Shown here piece after piece: positions 43,801-51,663 of a DNA stretch of 64,000 nt. Within the stretch, counting starts at the first letter, position 1. Each line of letters starts with the position of its first letter. Position numbers and translations under genes: made by a program. Where the stretch lies: assembly GCA_016199745.1 (NCBI GenBank), contig JACQFZ010000017.1, positions 62,001 through 126,000 of the forward strand, in the 5' to 3' direction. Origin of the DNA: Gammaproteobacteria bacterium. GTDB lineage: Bacteria > Pseudomonadota > Gammaproteobacteria > Acidiferrobacterales > Sulfurifustaceae. The notes below the pieces were generated by a model. That model saw only the letters and a program-made list of their open reading frames with translations. It was not told the origin of the DNA and made no database searches.

Positions 43801-45263
43801 CGCGTTGGATCACCTATCAGTACAGCGCCGTTGGTGAACTGCGTCGCATCATCGATAGTGTTAACGGCACTATCGATTTTCGCTACGACACCGCACATCG
43901 CTTAATTGCGGAAAACTACGACGGCTGGCTTGAGCGAAATTATAAGTACGACGCGGCTGGTAATCTTCTATCCACGCCTGAAGTGCAAAGCATTCAGTAC
44001 GCTGAAGGCAATCGCCTGGCGTCAACGCTAACGAGTTCATTTCGCCACAACAACCGCAACCATCTCATCGAGGAAATCCGTCACAACGTCAGCCGCGTCA
44101 GTTACCACTACAACAGCCTCGACATGCTAGTGCAGGTGACGTGGAACGACCGCGACGACGTGTGGACTGCGGAGTACGACGGCTTGTGTCGGCGCATTAG
44201 TAAAACGGTGGGAAAACAACGAACCAACTACTACTGGGACGGCGATCGATTGGCAGCAGAAGTCAACGCCGAAGGGAAACTGCGAATTTATCTATACGCG
44301 AACGCAGAAGCGTTTCTACCGTTCATGTTTATTGACTATTCCAGCGTGGATGCACGTGCCAACAACGGGCAGGCGTACTTCGTTTTTCAGAATCAAGTTG
44401 GTTTGCCGGAAAAAATCGAAGATGCGGCGGGTAACGTTGTTTGGTTGGCCAAGAAAATTGCCGCATATGGTTTGATCGAAGTGGCGGCTGGAAACACTGT
44501 CGAATGCGATTTTCGTTTTCCTGGACACTACTACGATCAAGAGACGAACTTACATTACAACCGTTTCCGGTATTACAGCCCCGCTCTTGGCCGATATTTA
44601 CAGTCAGATCCAATTGGACAATCCGGAGGGATTAATCTGTATGGCTATACAACAAACCCCTTCACCAAGGTTGACGTTCTTGGTTTAACTCACAAAGCAG
44701 ATGCGTCTGATCCATCTGACGGCATAGAAAAGCCCAACCCTAACAACAACTCACACGTTAAACCCAAACCTGATAACGGTGATCTCGCTGATGACCTGCG
44801 GGCCGCACGCGACGAAACTGGTGTTCCGAAATTCAACTCCAAAGGAACTGTAACAGGCGGTACAGTTGGAGTCGCAAGAACTGATATTCCAGGATTAGAC
44901 AATAGACTTTACAGAGGTGCTTCTGGTGGTGCATATACAGCACGTGGGGCTATATGGCCGTGGAGCGATCCTGATTTATCGTCACCAAGTACCGTTAATA
45001 GACGGCATGCGGAAGAGGATTTGGTGAATCAAATGAGGGAAGATTTGCGGGTAAACGGATATGGTCCTGATACCACTGGAACTGTGCACATGATGGTAGA
45101 TCAGCCAGTCTGTTCTACATGTCGACAAGGATTGAATTCTGATAAACCGTTAGGAGTATTGGGCCAGTTCTCAGAACAATATCCAAATCTCACTATTATT
45201 GTGAGAAATCCAGTAAATGGTGAAGTGTTGACGATAAGAGGAGGAAAGATTGTTGCGAATTGA
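40893..45263 (+). CDS. PAAR-RHS polymorphic toxin with predicted deaminase tip
   Basis: A 1456-residue T6SS effector. The ATG at 40893 overlaps the TPR stop and has GGAGG upstream; the frame from 40518 is rejected. The PAAR region (about 90-180) caps VgrG2. RHS repeats with DUF6531 start at about 306 (DPVTGASTNDFHDYDDAGPL) and run to the core-closing RYLQSDPIGQSGGINLYGYT and DVLGLT at about 1233-1265. The 190-residue tip is AT-richer. It carries His1372-Ala-Glu1374 and Cys1407-x-x-Cys1410 (PVCSTC), the zinc and catalytic residues of the cytidine-deaminase fold. Polymorphic toxins of that fold deaminate nucleic acids or nucleotides; substrate is unknown. Tip type is inference from motifs. Confidence 0.88.
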   Translation: MTPSDRLQPPDKSQPAKPLIAPTGLASVDAMSSVVNNTAQPFQEGPDPKQGTVGEISHGVNAGLAVVGFIPELLNTGLSVAVDPLAKLLPGMPAAFVMVPHLGFPHAHLHPPSTGVPLPSIGWTVGAGSVNVLVSGLPGVRAGDLGCAPTCGGLYPLYGIFTGSSNTFFAGARVARMGLDITLHCNPLSHVGKLGAALGLVGAAAGGLSAAAEGAGGDTTAAIVDGAQAAADAITAALSFMLGLDPGVPPGFGILLLGNPTVLVGGFPLPDAMDLLGGLGKPKKPKKPKKPKHEGENSKCQNPGEPIDPVTGASTNDFHDYDDAGPLPFKWDRYYYSDWHDQDGPLGFGFRHYYQLELRLLRTRAIFINGENRKYKFSRYEGGTYGGVFGGFELEQRDECRFVLKHNIMGNMGFVRANPNDSSARLVSSVTKKIRSDFHYDQHGRLDRITQTPLDENDLHAVSTWLRHDQNNHVVEVARGPTEETAAVIARYDYNAAGCLATWRDPLGASATYDYDDNRRMTRVGDRNGYSFYYKYDGEGRCIASAGQDKLWLVRLEYQPGRTLVTEADGGKWTFIYNELGTITRIVDPYGGVRQRVLGDDGRVIEEIDSGGRALRWLYDERGQNTGRVDRWGNQWPTIDEAPNLPNPLAHQVPTTPLGLQWGDIKKLRPAEFFAMPKGLPARAYQALAQPEPVNQEPQKKRDAAGRIIEEIDIDGRSEQYRHDAAGNVVRFKDKDGREYNYRTASWNLRGTETDPLGNTVTYGYTRREKISRIIDANGNESRYTYDYKDRLISVTRHGVIREIYTYDEGDRLIEKRDGDGNVLLQFEVGNNGLHSKRVLASGEVHSFEHDVHGNFTKASTDKYDVRLSRDWRGRRTSDLRDGRGIRHTYHGNHLVATEYFDRFVVNYELVPTGDVLIHTPDGGTHRIQRAADGRILTKLANGTNELRRYDRDYRCTSRINWREGNPDRARWITYQYSAVGELRRIIDSVNGTIDFRYDTAHRLIAENYDGWLERNYKYDAAGNLLSTPEVQSIQYAEGNRLASTLTSSFRHNNRNHLIEEIRHNVSRVSYHYNSLDMLVQVTWNDRDDVWTAEYDGLCRRISKTVGKQRTNYYWDGDRLAAEVNAEGKLRIYLYANAEAFLPFMFIDYSSVDARANNGQAYFVFQNQVGLPEKIEDAAGNVVWLAKKIAAYGLIEVAAGNTVECDFRFPGHYYDQETNLHYNRFRYYSPALGRYLQSDPIGQSGGINLYGYTTNPFTKVDVLGLTHKADASDPSDGIEKPNPNNNSHVKPKPDNGDLADDLRAARDETGVPKFNSKGTVTGGTVGVARTDIPGLDNRLYRGASGGAYTARGAIWPWSDPDLSSPSTVNRRHAEEDLVNQMREDLRVNGYGPDTTGTVHMMVDQPVCSTCRQGLNSDKPLGVLGQFSEQYPNLTIIVRNPVNGEVLTIRGGKIVAN

Positions 45264-45786
45264 TATTGGTGCCTATGAGGAACTGGTCGAGCCTATCAAG
45301 GTTGGTGCAGTGCTTCGTCTTGCAGAAAAAATAGTCGACTCTTGTGATTGCAAGAAAGAATCGCAAGTTTTCATGAAGTCGGTGTTAACAGCGCTGTGGC
45401 AATTTGTAAGTGATAGCGCTGTGCGTTTCGAGGATCTCTATGCAAAATTTAATGAAGAGGTGGTTTCTCTTGAATATGAAATGAGATCGTCACCGTTTCA
45501 TGAACATGTATATGCGGTCTTTGCTTTCACATTTTACTATTGCCTCTGGATTATCAACGGGTCAAATAGGCTTGCTGGATTAAACCCACATGACAGCGCG
45601 GAAATATGCGAGGTAGACCCAAGTGTTGTTAGCACTATCGCAAGTCACGCGATAAATACAGGTCTTTTTAATGAGGCCATGATAGAAAAATACTTTGAAA
45701 CAATTATCGCCAAACTAACTAGTGCTAAAACGGTTCGGCCACAGGACTTTGACGATTTTAAAATAGAATTCGCAATCAACCAATAA
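45250..45786 (+). CDS. Putative immunity protein for RHS toxin
   Basis: A 178-residue, acidic, mainly helical protein starting at TTG 45250 (or the next TTG, 45253) with AGGAGG upstream inside the last codons of the toxin. The 14-base overlap means toxin and antidote are made together. It has no signal peptide, as expected for an antidote to a cytoplasmic enzyme. A long helix-rich middle includes HVYAVFAFTFYYCLWIINGS. The DNA is markedly AT-richer than the core locus, like the toxin tip. I recognise no immunity family; the call rests on position, size and composition. Confidence 0.75.
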   Translation: MLRIDIGAYEELVEPIKVGAVLRLAEKIVDSCDCKKESQVFMKSVLTALWQFVSDSAVRFEDLYAKFNEEVVSLEYEMRSSPFHEHVYAVFAFTFYYCLWIINGSNRLAGLNPHDSAEICEVDPSVVSTIASHAINTGLFNEAMIEKYFETIIAKLTSAKTVRPQDFDDFKIEFAINQ

Positions 45787-46289
45787 GTTGGTTCGAATCT
45801 CCGTTGCCCTGGCGCACAAATCGCCAACACGATTATAAACGTAGGATTTGTGTTGACATCTAAACATTTCACAACGACGACCCCGGACTCGCTGCGCTCC
45901 TCCGAGCTACGAAAATAAGTAGTGAGCATGGTTCGGTATTGGCGCAATGTTGTTCCGGGCAGGATCAGTCGGTGCGGTGGTTGGTGGAGTATGTCGACGT
46001 CGTGCGAGAGGCGTGAGGCGTTTCGAGTTATTAAGGCGAGGCGGGCCTTTACGATTGAAGCCATCTGTATCCTGCTGGAACATCTTCATACGATCTGGAC
46101 ATTGCCCGAAAATGCAAAAAACACGACAGGGTCAGATCTCGCCTTTTGCTCCAATAGGACGCAGTAAGCGCAGCACATTGCCCCGTACCGTTGCGGTGAG
46201 CCGCAACGCACACAGCTCGCTCAACTATCAACGAGGAACAGAAACGGTAGGTGGTTCAGTACATCGGCGAAATCAAGCCGGCCTCGTAA
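45787..46289. other. Gene-poor stretch after immunity gene, with direct repeat copy a
   Basis: No convincing gene is seen in about 500 bases. Frames here lack ribosome binding sites and conserved motifs. It contains the first copy of a 29-bp direct repeat at 45881-45909 (CCCCGGACTCGCTGCGCTCC, followed by TCCGAGCTA), whose partner lies at 47633-47661. The stretch looks like a recombination scar between the RHS/immunity pair and the YCF48 island. Confidence 0.5.
45881..45909 (+). repeat. 29-bp direct repeat, copy a
   Basis: CCCCGGACTCGCTGCGCTCC plus TCCGAGCTA. It matches 47633-47661 with one A/G difference and the same orientation. The pair brackets the decayed YCF48-repeat gene. Confidence 0.8.
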
Positions 46290-46292
46290 CGC

Positions 46293-47582
46293 TCACCGAT
46301 AGCAAATGCGCTTATGCAGAATCCGCCATCTCCGCGAAAGCGGGATCGCAACTCTCCATCTTCGCGACAACAACCACCCCGTACTCGCTCCACACCTCCG
46401 GGATACACGATTTAAATCGGTGCCGCCCCGAATCACCCCCCCCGTTACCGTCTTAACAATAATTCCCCCCTCCCCAACCGCCCACGCCGTATCCGCATCA
46501 ACGGCAACGATTGATCTCATAGTCTGACTTGCCGCTCCCCGTTGTGAGCGCCAGGTAGCGCCGCCGTCGACGGTCTTGATGATGGCTCCGCTTTCACCTG
46601 CAGCCCAAACAGTGTTGGCATCGACTACGGTGGCTGAAAACAGTACGGAGCTGGTTGTAGAAATTTGCGGGCTCCAGGTGGCGCCGCCGTTGGTTGTCTT
46701 TAGAACGATGCCGCCTTCGCCGACCGCCCAGGCCACGTTAGTATTTAACGCGGCGACGCCGAACAAAGCGCTGCTAACGCCGGAATTCTGCGTCACCCAG
46801 GTGCTGCCGCCGTCCGTGGTTTTGAGGATGAGTCCGGTCTCGCCGACGACCCACACCGTATTGGCATCTGTTGCGGCGATGGCGTGAAAAATCGCCGGTG
46901 GATTTGGATTCTGAATTACCCAGTTATTACCGGCGTTCGTTGTCTTTAGTATCACGTTGCCGGCGGCGACCCATGCCGTATCGGGATGCGCTTTGTCGAT
47001 GGCAATCGACGTCAAAAAGGCATTCGATATCCCCTCGCCCTGTGTCGTCCACGAGTTACCGTTGGTGATTTTAATGATCGCCCCGCTGTCGCCGACGGCC
47101 CACGCTGTTCTTGCATCGATGCCTATCACTGAGCTCAGCGAATTACTTTTATACGAGTTCTCCCCGCTCCAGGTGATACCGCCGTCGGTCGTCTTCACAA
47201 TGACGCCGTCGTCGCCAACGGCCCATGCGGTATTGTTATCGACCGCAGTGACCGAATTCAGCCGGCGCGGCGTTACGCTGGAGCTCTTGTAGCGCCGCCG
47301 TCGGTCGTCTTTAATATCGTCCCAGTATCACCGACTGCCAGTGCGAAATTTGCGTTGATCGCGATAATGGCGTTTAAGCCAACGATGGTCGCCGTCTTCT
47401 GCGTTTTCCAAGTATCGCCCATCGGTTGTCTGGTAGATCGCACCGTCCCAAGCGGCGACCCACACTGTTTTATCGTCGAGTGCGGCGATCGATGTCATAT
47501 TGTTTAGCGTTGTTAAGCTACTAAGCCTGGTCCATGAAGTGACGGCGATAAGATGGGTGGGGACGAAGTTGAATTGCCTCAT
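46293..47582 (-). pseudogene. Frameshifted YCF48-repeat propeller gene
   Basis: On the minus strand the region encodes tandem blades such as TAWAVGDSGAIIKITNG, TVWVVGETGLILKTTDGGST and ATWSPQISTTSSVLFS. The frame is broken at least twice. One break is near 47400, where TTDGRY switches to another frame; the correct continuation (VGLNAIIAINANFALAVGDT) is visible there. The other is near 47290-47300. Neither signal peptide nor lipobox is present at the 47582 end. The blades end in IIVKTVTGG, equivalent to the final KTLTGG of the intact genes, after which an unrelated tail follows. It is clearly related to the two intact neighbours but lies in opposite orientation. Confidence 0.8.
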
Positions 47583-48017
47583 TCAGGGAGTGATTATAAA
47601 TAGATAGTAACTACCGACGTCTTTAGAAACCGCCCCGGACTCGCTGCGCTCCTCCGGGCTATATCTACTCTCCATAAACCGCGAAGCGTACCGAATTATC
47701 AGCCGCGTGCGGAATGAAACGGATTTTGCCGCGCCGAATATGTGTTGCTGCAGGACCGCACGAAAGAACTGCCGCCCTATGATGCACCCTCCTCCAAACA
47801 CGACGATCCCCAGCTCAACGATGTCGCTTGGCGCCCGATGCCGTCATTTCGTGCGTGGTGGATGCATGTATACTTCGGCTCGATTAAACATGGACCTACA
47901 CCGCTGAACGCCTTAGCCGTCCCTTCGATCACGTTGGTCCACTGGCGGACACACGCAATCGCGGCATAGTCCACGGGAGTGTTGCGAACGGCAAACATCA
48001 CAAAGGATCTGGTCGTG
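47583..48017. other. Intergenic stretch with direct repeat copy b and degenerate ORF
   Basis: About 435 bases between the inverted pseudogene and the next lipoprotein gene. It contains the second 29-bp repeat (47633-47661). A frame at 47742-47969 on the plus strand (LPPYDAPSSKHDDPQLNDVA, then SFRAWWMHVYFGSIKHG) has natural-looking composition and may be the 3' remnant of a membrane protein gene, but it has no start signal and no assigned family. Confidence 0.45.
47633..47661 (+). repeat. 29-bp direct repeat, copy b
   Basis: Same sequence and orientation as 45881-45909 except for one A-to-G change (TCCGGGCTA). The two lie 1.75 kb apart. Confidence 0.8.
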
Positions 48018-50231
48018 ATGACAAGAAACAAAAAGAATTTCCGATCGCGGACCAAACCTTTTGGTAACCGCGCATGCGCGTCGGTAGTCGCCGTACTCTT
48101 CCTCTCCGTGTTCGCGTCTTGCAGCGGTGGCGGCGGCGATGGCGGTTCGCGTGCCGAGCCGGGGCCTGCGGTGACGTGGTTTACTGCATCGCCTTCGGAT
48201 CCGTGGATTGAAGGACGGGTCCTGTTCGAGGCGCAGTGTGTCGGCGACGGTCCGTTGACATACGAGTGGGACCTCGGCGATGGAACTCATAAAACGACAT
48301 CGAAGCCCATCGCCCCGCATATCTATGTCAGCCCAGGAAACAAAACCGTCGCGCTGACCTGCACCGACGGTCACAACCAACAGACCCGGCTCACAAAGGA
48401 TATCAACGTACTGGACATAAACCTGAATTCCGTGGCGAACGGTGCTTGCAGCACCGGCAGGCAGGGACAAGGTTGGTGCACGCAAAACCCCCTTCCGACC
48501 GCGGCATCGCTGAACAGTGTTGTCGCGCTCGACCGTGCAACACTTTGGGCAGCCGGACCGGGCGGCATCTTGAAGACAAAGGACGACGGCACGTGGGCTG
48601 TGCAAAATTCCGGCACTTCCAAATACCTGAGCGCCCTCGCCGCCGCGAATGTCGAAACCGCCTGGGTCGTCGGTGAAGCAGGAACCATCCTAAAAACTAT
48701 CAGCGGCGGCTCGGCATGGTCGACGCAGAACTCCGGGACAGTCAATTACCTAAGAGCGACTGCCGCCTACGATCCGAACACAGCCTGGGCCGTCGGTAAC
48801 AATGGAACTGTGCTGGTCACTACAAACGGCGGCGAAACCTGGAAAGCCGTTCCGGATATCGATATCAACATCAACCTCTACGCCGTCGCCGTTGTGAATG
48901 CGACGACGGCGTTCGCGGTCGGCGATGGCGTCATTTACAAAATCACCGGCACCGGCGGTTCTTGGGCGGTTCACAGTTTTCAAACGTCGAACACTCTGTA
49001 CTCCATCGCCGTGGTGGATGCGACCACTGCCTGGGCCGTCGGCGAGGCGACGATCCTGCAAACAACCGATGGTGGCGCCACCTGGGTGGACAAAAACAAG
49101 ACGGCAGGAATCGTCGGCCGGTTGAATTCAGTTGCCGCCCTGAGCGCAACCGTTGTCTGGGCCGTGGGCGACAATGGCGCGATCTTGAAAACGACGAACG
49201 GCGGCGACAGTTGGATAGACCAGCAAGTCGAGTGGAACAATACCAACCTCAACTCTATTGTCGCATTCGACGCGCAATCAGCCTGGGCGGTCGGTTGGGA
49301 TGGTGCGATTCTGCAAACCACGAATGGCACTACCTGGCAACCGCACAGTTCCGATAGCACTGACAACTTGAACTCCATTGCCGCCGTCGGCACCGATACC
49401 GCTTGGGCGGTGGGCGACAACGGCGCCATTTTAAAAACCATAAATGGCGGCGAGACTTGGCGTAAAGAATATTACGGAACCAACCGGCTTGTTTCCGTTT
49501 CCGCGCGCGGCGCCAACACGGCCTGGGCAGTCGGCGAGAACGGTGCGATCCTGCGGTTTGCCGACAGCAAAGTCGGCTGGGCACGAAGCGACGCGCCTAT
49601 CACCGACTATTTGACATCCGTTGCCGCGCTCAGCGCGAGTGAAGCGTGGGTGGTGGGAGCGAACGGAACCATCCTTAAGACGACGGACGGCGGTGCGAAT
49701 TGGAGTACGCAACACCTCGGCAACAATTCAGACGTCGACCTCAGTTCAATTGCGGCGGCGAACTCGCAGACGGCGTGGATCGTTGGTCGTGGTGGAGCGA
49801 TTTTCAAAACGATTGACGGTGGCAGTCATTGGATCGACCAATCAACCGCCGCCAAAGTGACCGACAACTTGATCGCCGTTGCGGTCCTCGCAGGAAATAC
49901 GAGCGTGGCCTGGGCGGTCGGTGACAAGGGAACCATACTGAAAACGACCGATGGCGGCGCGACATGGGAGTCGAAAAATTCGAAAAACGGCACGTCGGCC
50001 AACCTCACGTCGATCTCGGCGCGAGACGCGATGGCCGTGTGGGTCGTGGGTGACCGGGGAACTGTGTTGAAGTCCGCAGACGGCGGAGAGACCTGGTCAC
50101 TACAGACCTCGGGAACGACCGGCGATATGTATTCCGTATTCGCCGTCAGCGACCTAGGCGCCTGGATCGCCGGACCCAGCGGGCTTGTCAGTAAGACGCT
50201 TACGAATGGCGGACTCTATGGAGCGCAATAA
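48018..50231 (+). CDS. YCF48-repeat propeller lipoprotein, copy 1
   Basis: A 737-residue lipoprotein from ATG 48018 (AAAGGA ten bases upstream; a GTG at 47979 is possible). The signal peptide ends LFLSVFASC, followed by SGGGGDGG. A PKD-like domain (about 45-130: LTYEWDLGDGTHKTTS, then NKTVALTCTDG) precedes the motif CSTGRQGQGWCTQNPLPT, then about thirteen blades of the type LNSIVAFDAQSAWAVGWDGA. These are YCF48/photosystem-II-assembly-factor-like repeats, which in non-photosynthetic bacteria occur in surface proteins of unknown role. It is not preceded by the phased T6SS element. A binding or surface-display role is inferred from the fold. Confidence 0.88.
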   Translation: MTRNKKNFRSRTKPFGNRACASVVAVLFLSVFASCSGGGGDGGSRAEPGPAVTWFTASPSDPWIEGRVLFEAQCVGDGPLTYEWDLGDGTHKTTSKPIAPHIYVSPGNKTVALTCTDGHNQQTRLTKDINVLDINLNSVANGACSTGRQGQGWCTQNPLPTAASLNSVVALDRATLWAAGPGGILKTKDDGTWAVQNSGTSKYLSALAAANVETAWVVGEAGTILKTISGGSAWSTQNSGTVNYLRATAAYDPNTAWAVGNNGTVLVTTNGGETWKAVPDIDININLYAVAVVNATTAFAVGDGVIYKITGTGGSWAVHSFQTSNTLYSIAVVDATTAWAVGEATILQTTDGGATWVDKNKTAGIVGRLNSVAALSATVVWAVGDNGAILKTTNGGDSWIDQQVEWNNTNLNSIVAFDAQSAWAVGWDGAILQTTNGTTWQPHSSDSTDNLNSIAAVGTDTAWAVGDNGAILKTINGGETWRKEYYGTNRLVSVSARGANTAWAVGENGAILRFADSKVGWARSDAPITDYLTSVAALSASEAWVVGANGTILKTTDGGANWSTQHLGNNSDVDLSSIAAANSQTAWIVGRGGAIFKTIDGGSHWIDQSTAAKVTDNLIAVAVLAGNTSVAWAVGDKGTILKTTDGGATWESKNSKNGTSANLTSISARDAMAVWVVGDRGTVLKSADGGETWSLQTSGTTGDMYSVFAVSDLGAWIAGPSGLVSKTLTNGGLYGAQ

Positions 50232-50319
50232 TCTCTGACGCAATAGGCGCCCAGAGATCGCGACCGAGTGAATTAAAAGGCTAGCGGCAGAGAAGCCGAT
50301 AGAGCGCGGGAGAACAAGA

Positions 50320-51495
50320 ATGCAATCCGTCAGCAAATACATAACCTGGCTGGCAATTTTCGCTGGGGCATTATGGCCGATCACCGGCATGGCCGCGCCA
50401 GGCGAGTGCTCGGCTCCGCCGTGCGGCAAGGTCGACAACACGACCAGCACCTCGACCTTCCCGGCCCGCGATATCAAAGTCAGTAACCATTGGTGCTATA
50501 GCGATCGTCTGCCCCAAGACGACGACATCTTTGTACGAGCGTGTCTACCGCCACCACTAGGCGAGAACACCAACAAAAAAGCCAAGCTGATCGATCTATC
50601 TCCAGGACACGCTTCTAACGAGCGCGCCGATTTTCGCAGCGCCGAAGCGTTTCGAGCAGAGGGAGGATGCACCACGGAATTCAAGCGACAATACGCCAAA
50701 CCGTGGGTCCCCGCCCGCATCGAGAAAATCGATCGACACGGACTGGGTAGCCAGTGGATCAATATTTCCAACGACCAAAAAATTACCGTCTCATCGATCG
50801 ATTGCTCGACGCCTCCCCCTCCATCGTCGAATCCGCCGCCGGAACCAACGTCGGCACCCGACGCGAAATACTGGGTAGACACGTTTGCCTCGGCGGACGG
50901 TTATCCGTCGCCAACTATCTCCGGGTATTCACCGGTTGGCCAACTCTATGCGGGTCGGAATTATGTTTTTTGCAAAACATTGGGGACCGTAGTGTCGGTC
51001 GGCAGCGATCATAATCATTGGTGGTTATGGACCGATCTCGATAGCCATAGCTCAGGCAACAGTAAAGCCTATGTGTCGGCGTATTATTTAACGCGCTGGG
51101 GCAATGACGTCGCCAAAGACAACAACGGAACCGACATTCCCGACTGCGTCGGCTTGCCTCCTCCGCCGCCACCGCCGCCGCCATCACCTATGCCCACCAC
51201 GAAATATTGGGTCGACACTTTCGCTCCGGGTAACGGCTATCTCACGCCGAATCCGTACAGCCAAGGCGCAGCTTCCGTCGGTCAACTCTTCGCCGGGACG
51301 AACTACGTCTTTTGTAAGAAGCTGGGCGACACGGTAACGGTTGGCAACGACCACAACCATTGGTGGTTGTGGACCGACCTCGACAGCTATAGCGCGGGCC
51401 ACCCGTCCGCGTATGTATCGGCGTATTACTTGACGCGTTGGGGCAATGACGAAGCCAAAGACAACAATGGCACTGTCATCCCCGACTGTCCCTGA
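50320..51495 (+). CDS. Secreted protein with duplicated C-terminal domain
   Basis: A 391-residue exported protein with signal peptide (YITWLAIFAGALWPITGMAA) and GGGAG before the ATG. After a unique Cys-containing N-terminal region come two near-identical units of about 95 residues, each preceded by a proline-rich linker (PPPPSSNPPPEP; PPPPPPPPPSPMP). Each unit has KYWVDTF, then YVFCKTLGTVVSVGSDHNHW (second copy: YVFCKKLGDTVTVGNDHNHW), AYVSAYYLTRWGND and a closing IPDC. The fold may be SH3-like, with the two cysteines of each unit paired; I know no function. It lies between the two intact YCF48 lipoproteins, 88 and 168 bases away. Confidence 0.8.
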   Translation: MQSVSKYITWLAIFAGALWPITGMAAPGECSAPPCGKVDNTTSTSTFPARDIKVSNHWCYSDRLPQDDDIFVRACLPPPLGENTNKKAKLIDLSPGHASNERADFRSAEAFRAEGGCTTEFKRQYAKPWVPARIEKIDRHGLGSQWINISNDQKITVSSIDCSTPPPPSSNPPPEPTSAPDAKYWVDTFASADGYPSPTISGYSPVGQLYAGRNYVFCKTLGTVVSVGSDHNHWWLWTDLDSHSSGNSKAYVSAYYLTRWGNDVAKDNNGTDIPDCVGLPPPPPPPPPSPMPTTKYWVDTFAPGNGYLTPNPYSQGAASVGQLFAGTNYVFCKKLGDTVTVGNDHNHWWLWTDLDSYSAGHPSAYVSAYYLTRWGNDEAKDNNGTVIPDCP

Positions 51496-51663
51496 GATCG
51501 CCGTATTCGCAATCGATAACCTCTGCGGATACGCCGATGTCGGTGAACATGGACAGCATTACGGAGGAGCGCAGCAACTCCGTATCATTTTTTTGTGCAG
51601 ACAAATTTCTGAACAACAACAGAACCGACTACCGTCGCGGTTAGTAGGGAGGAGTACGTACAG

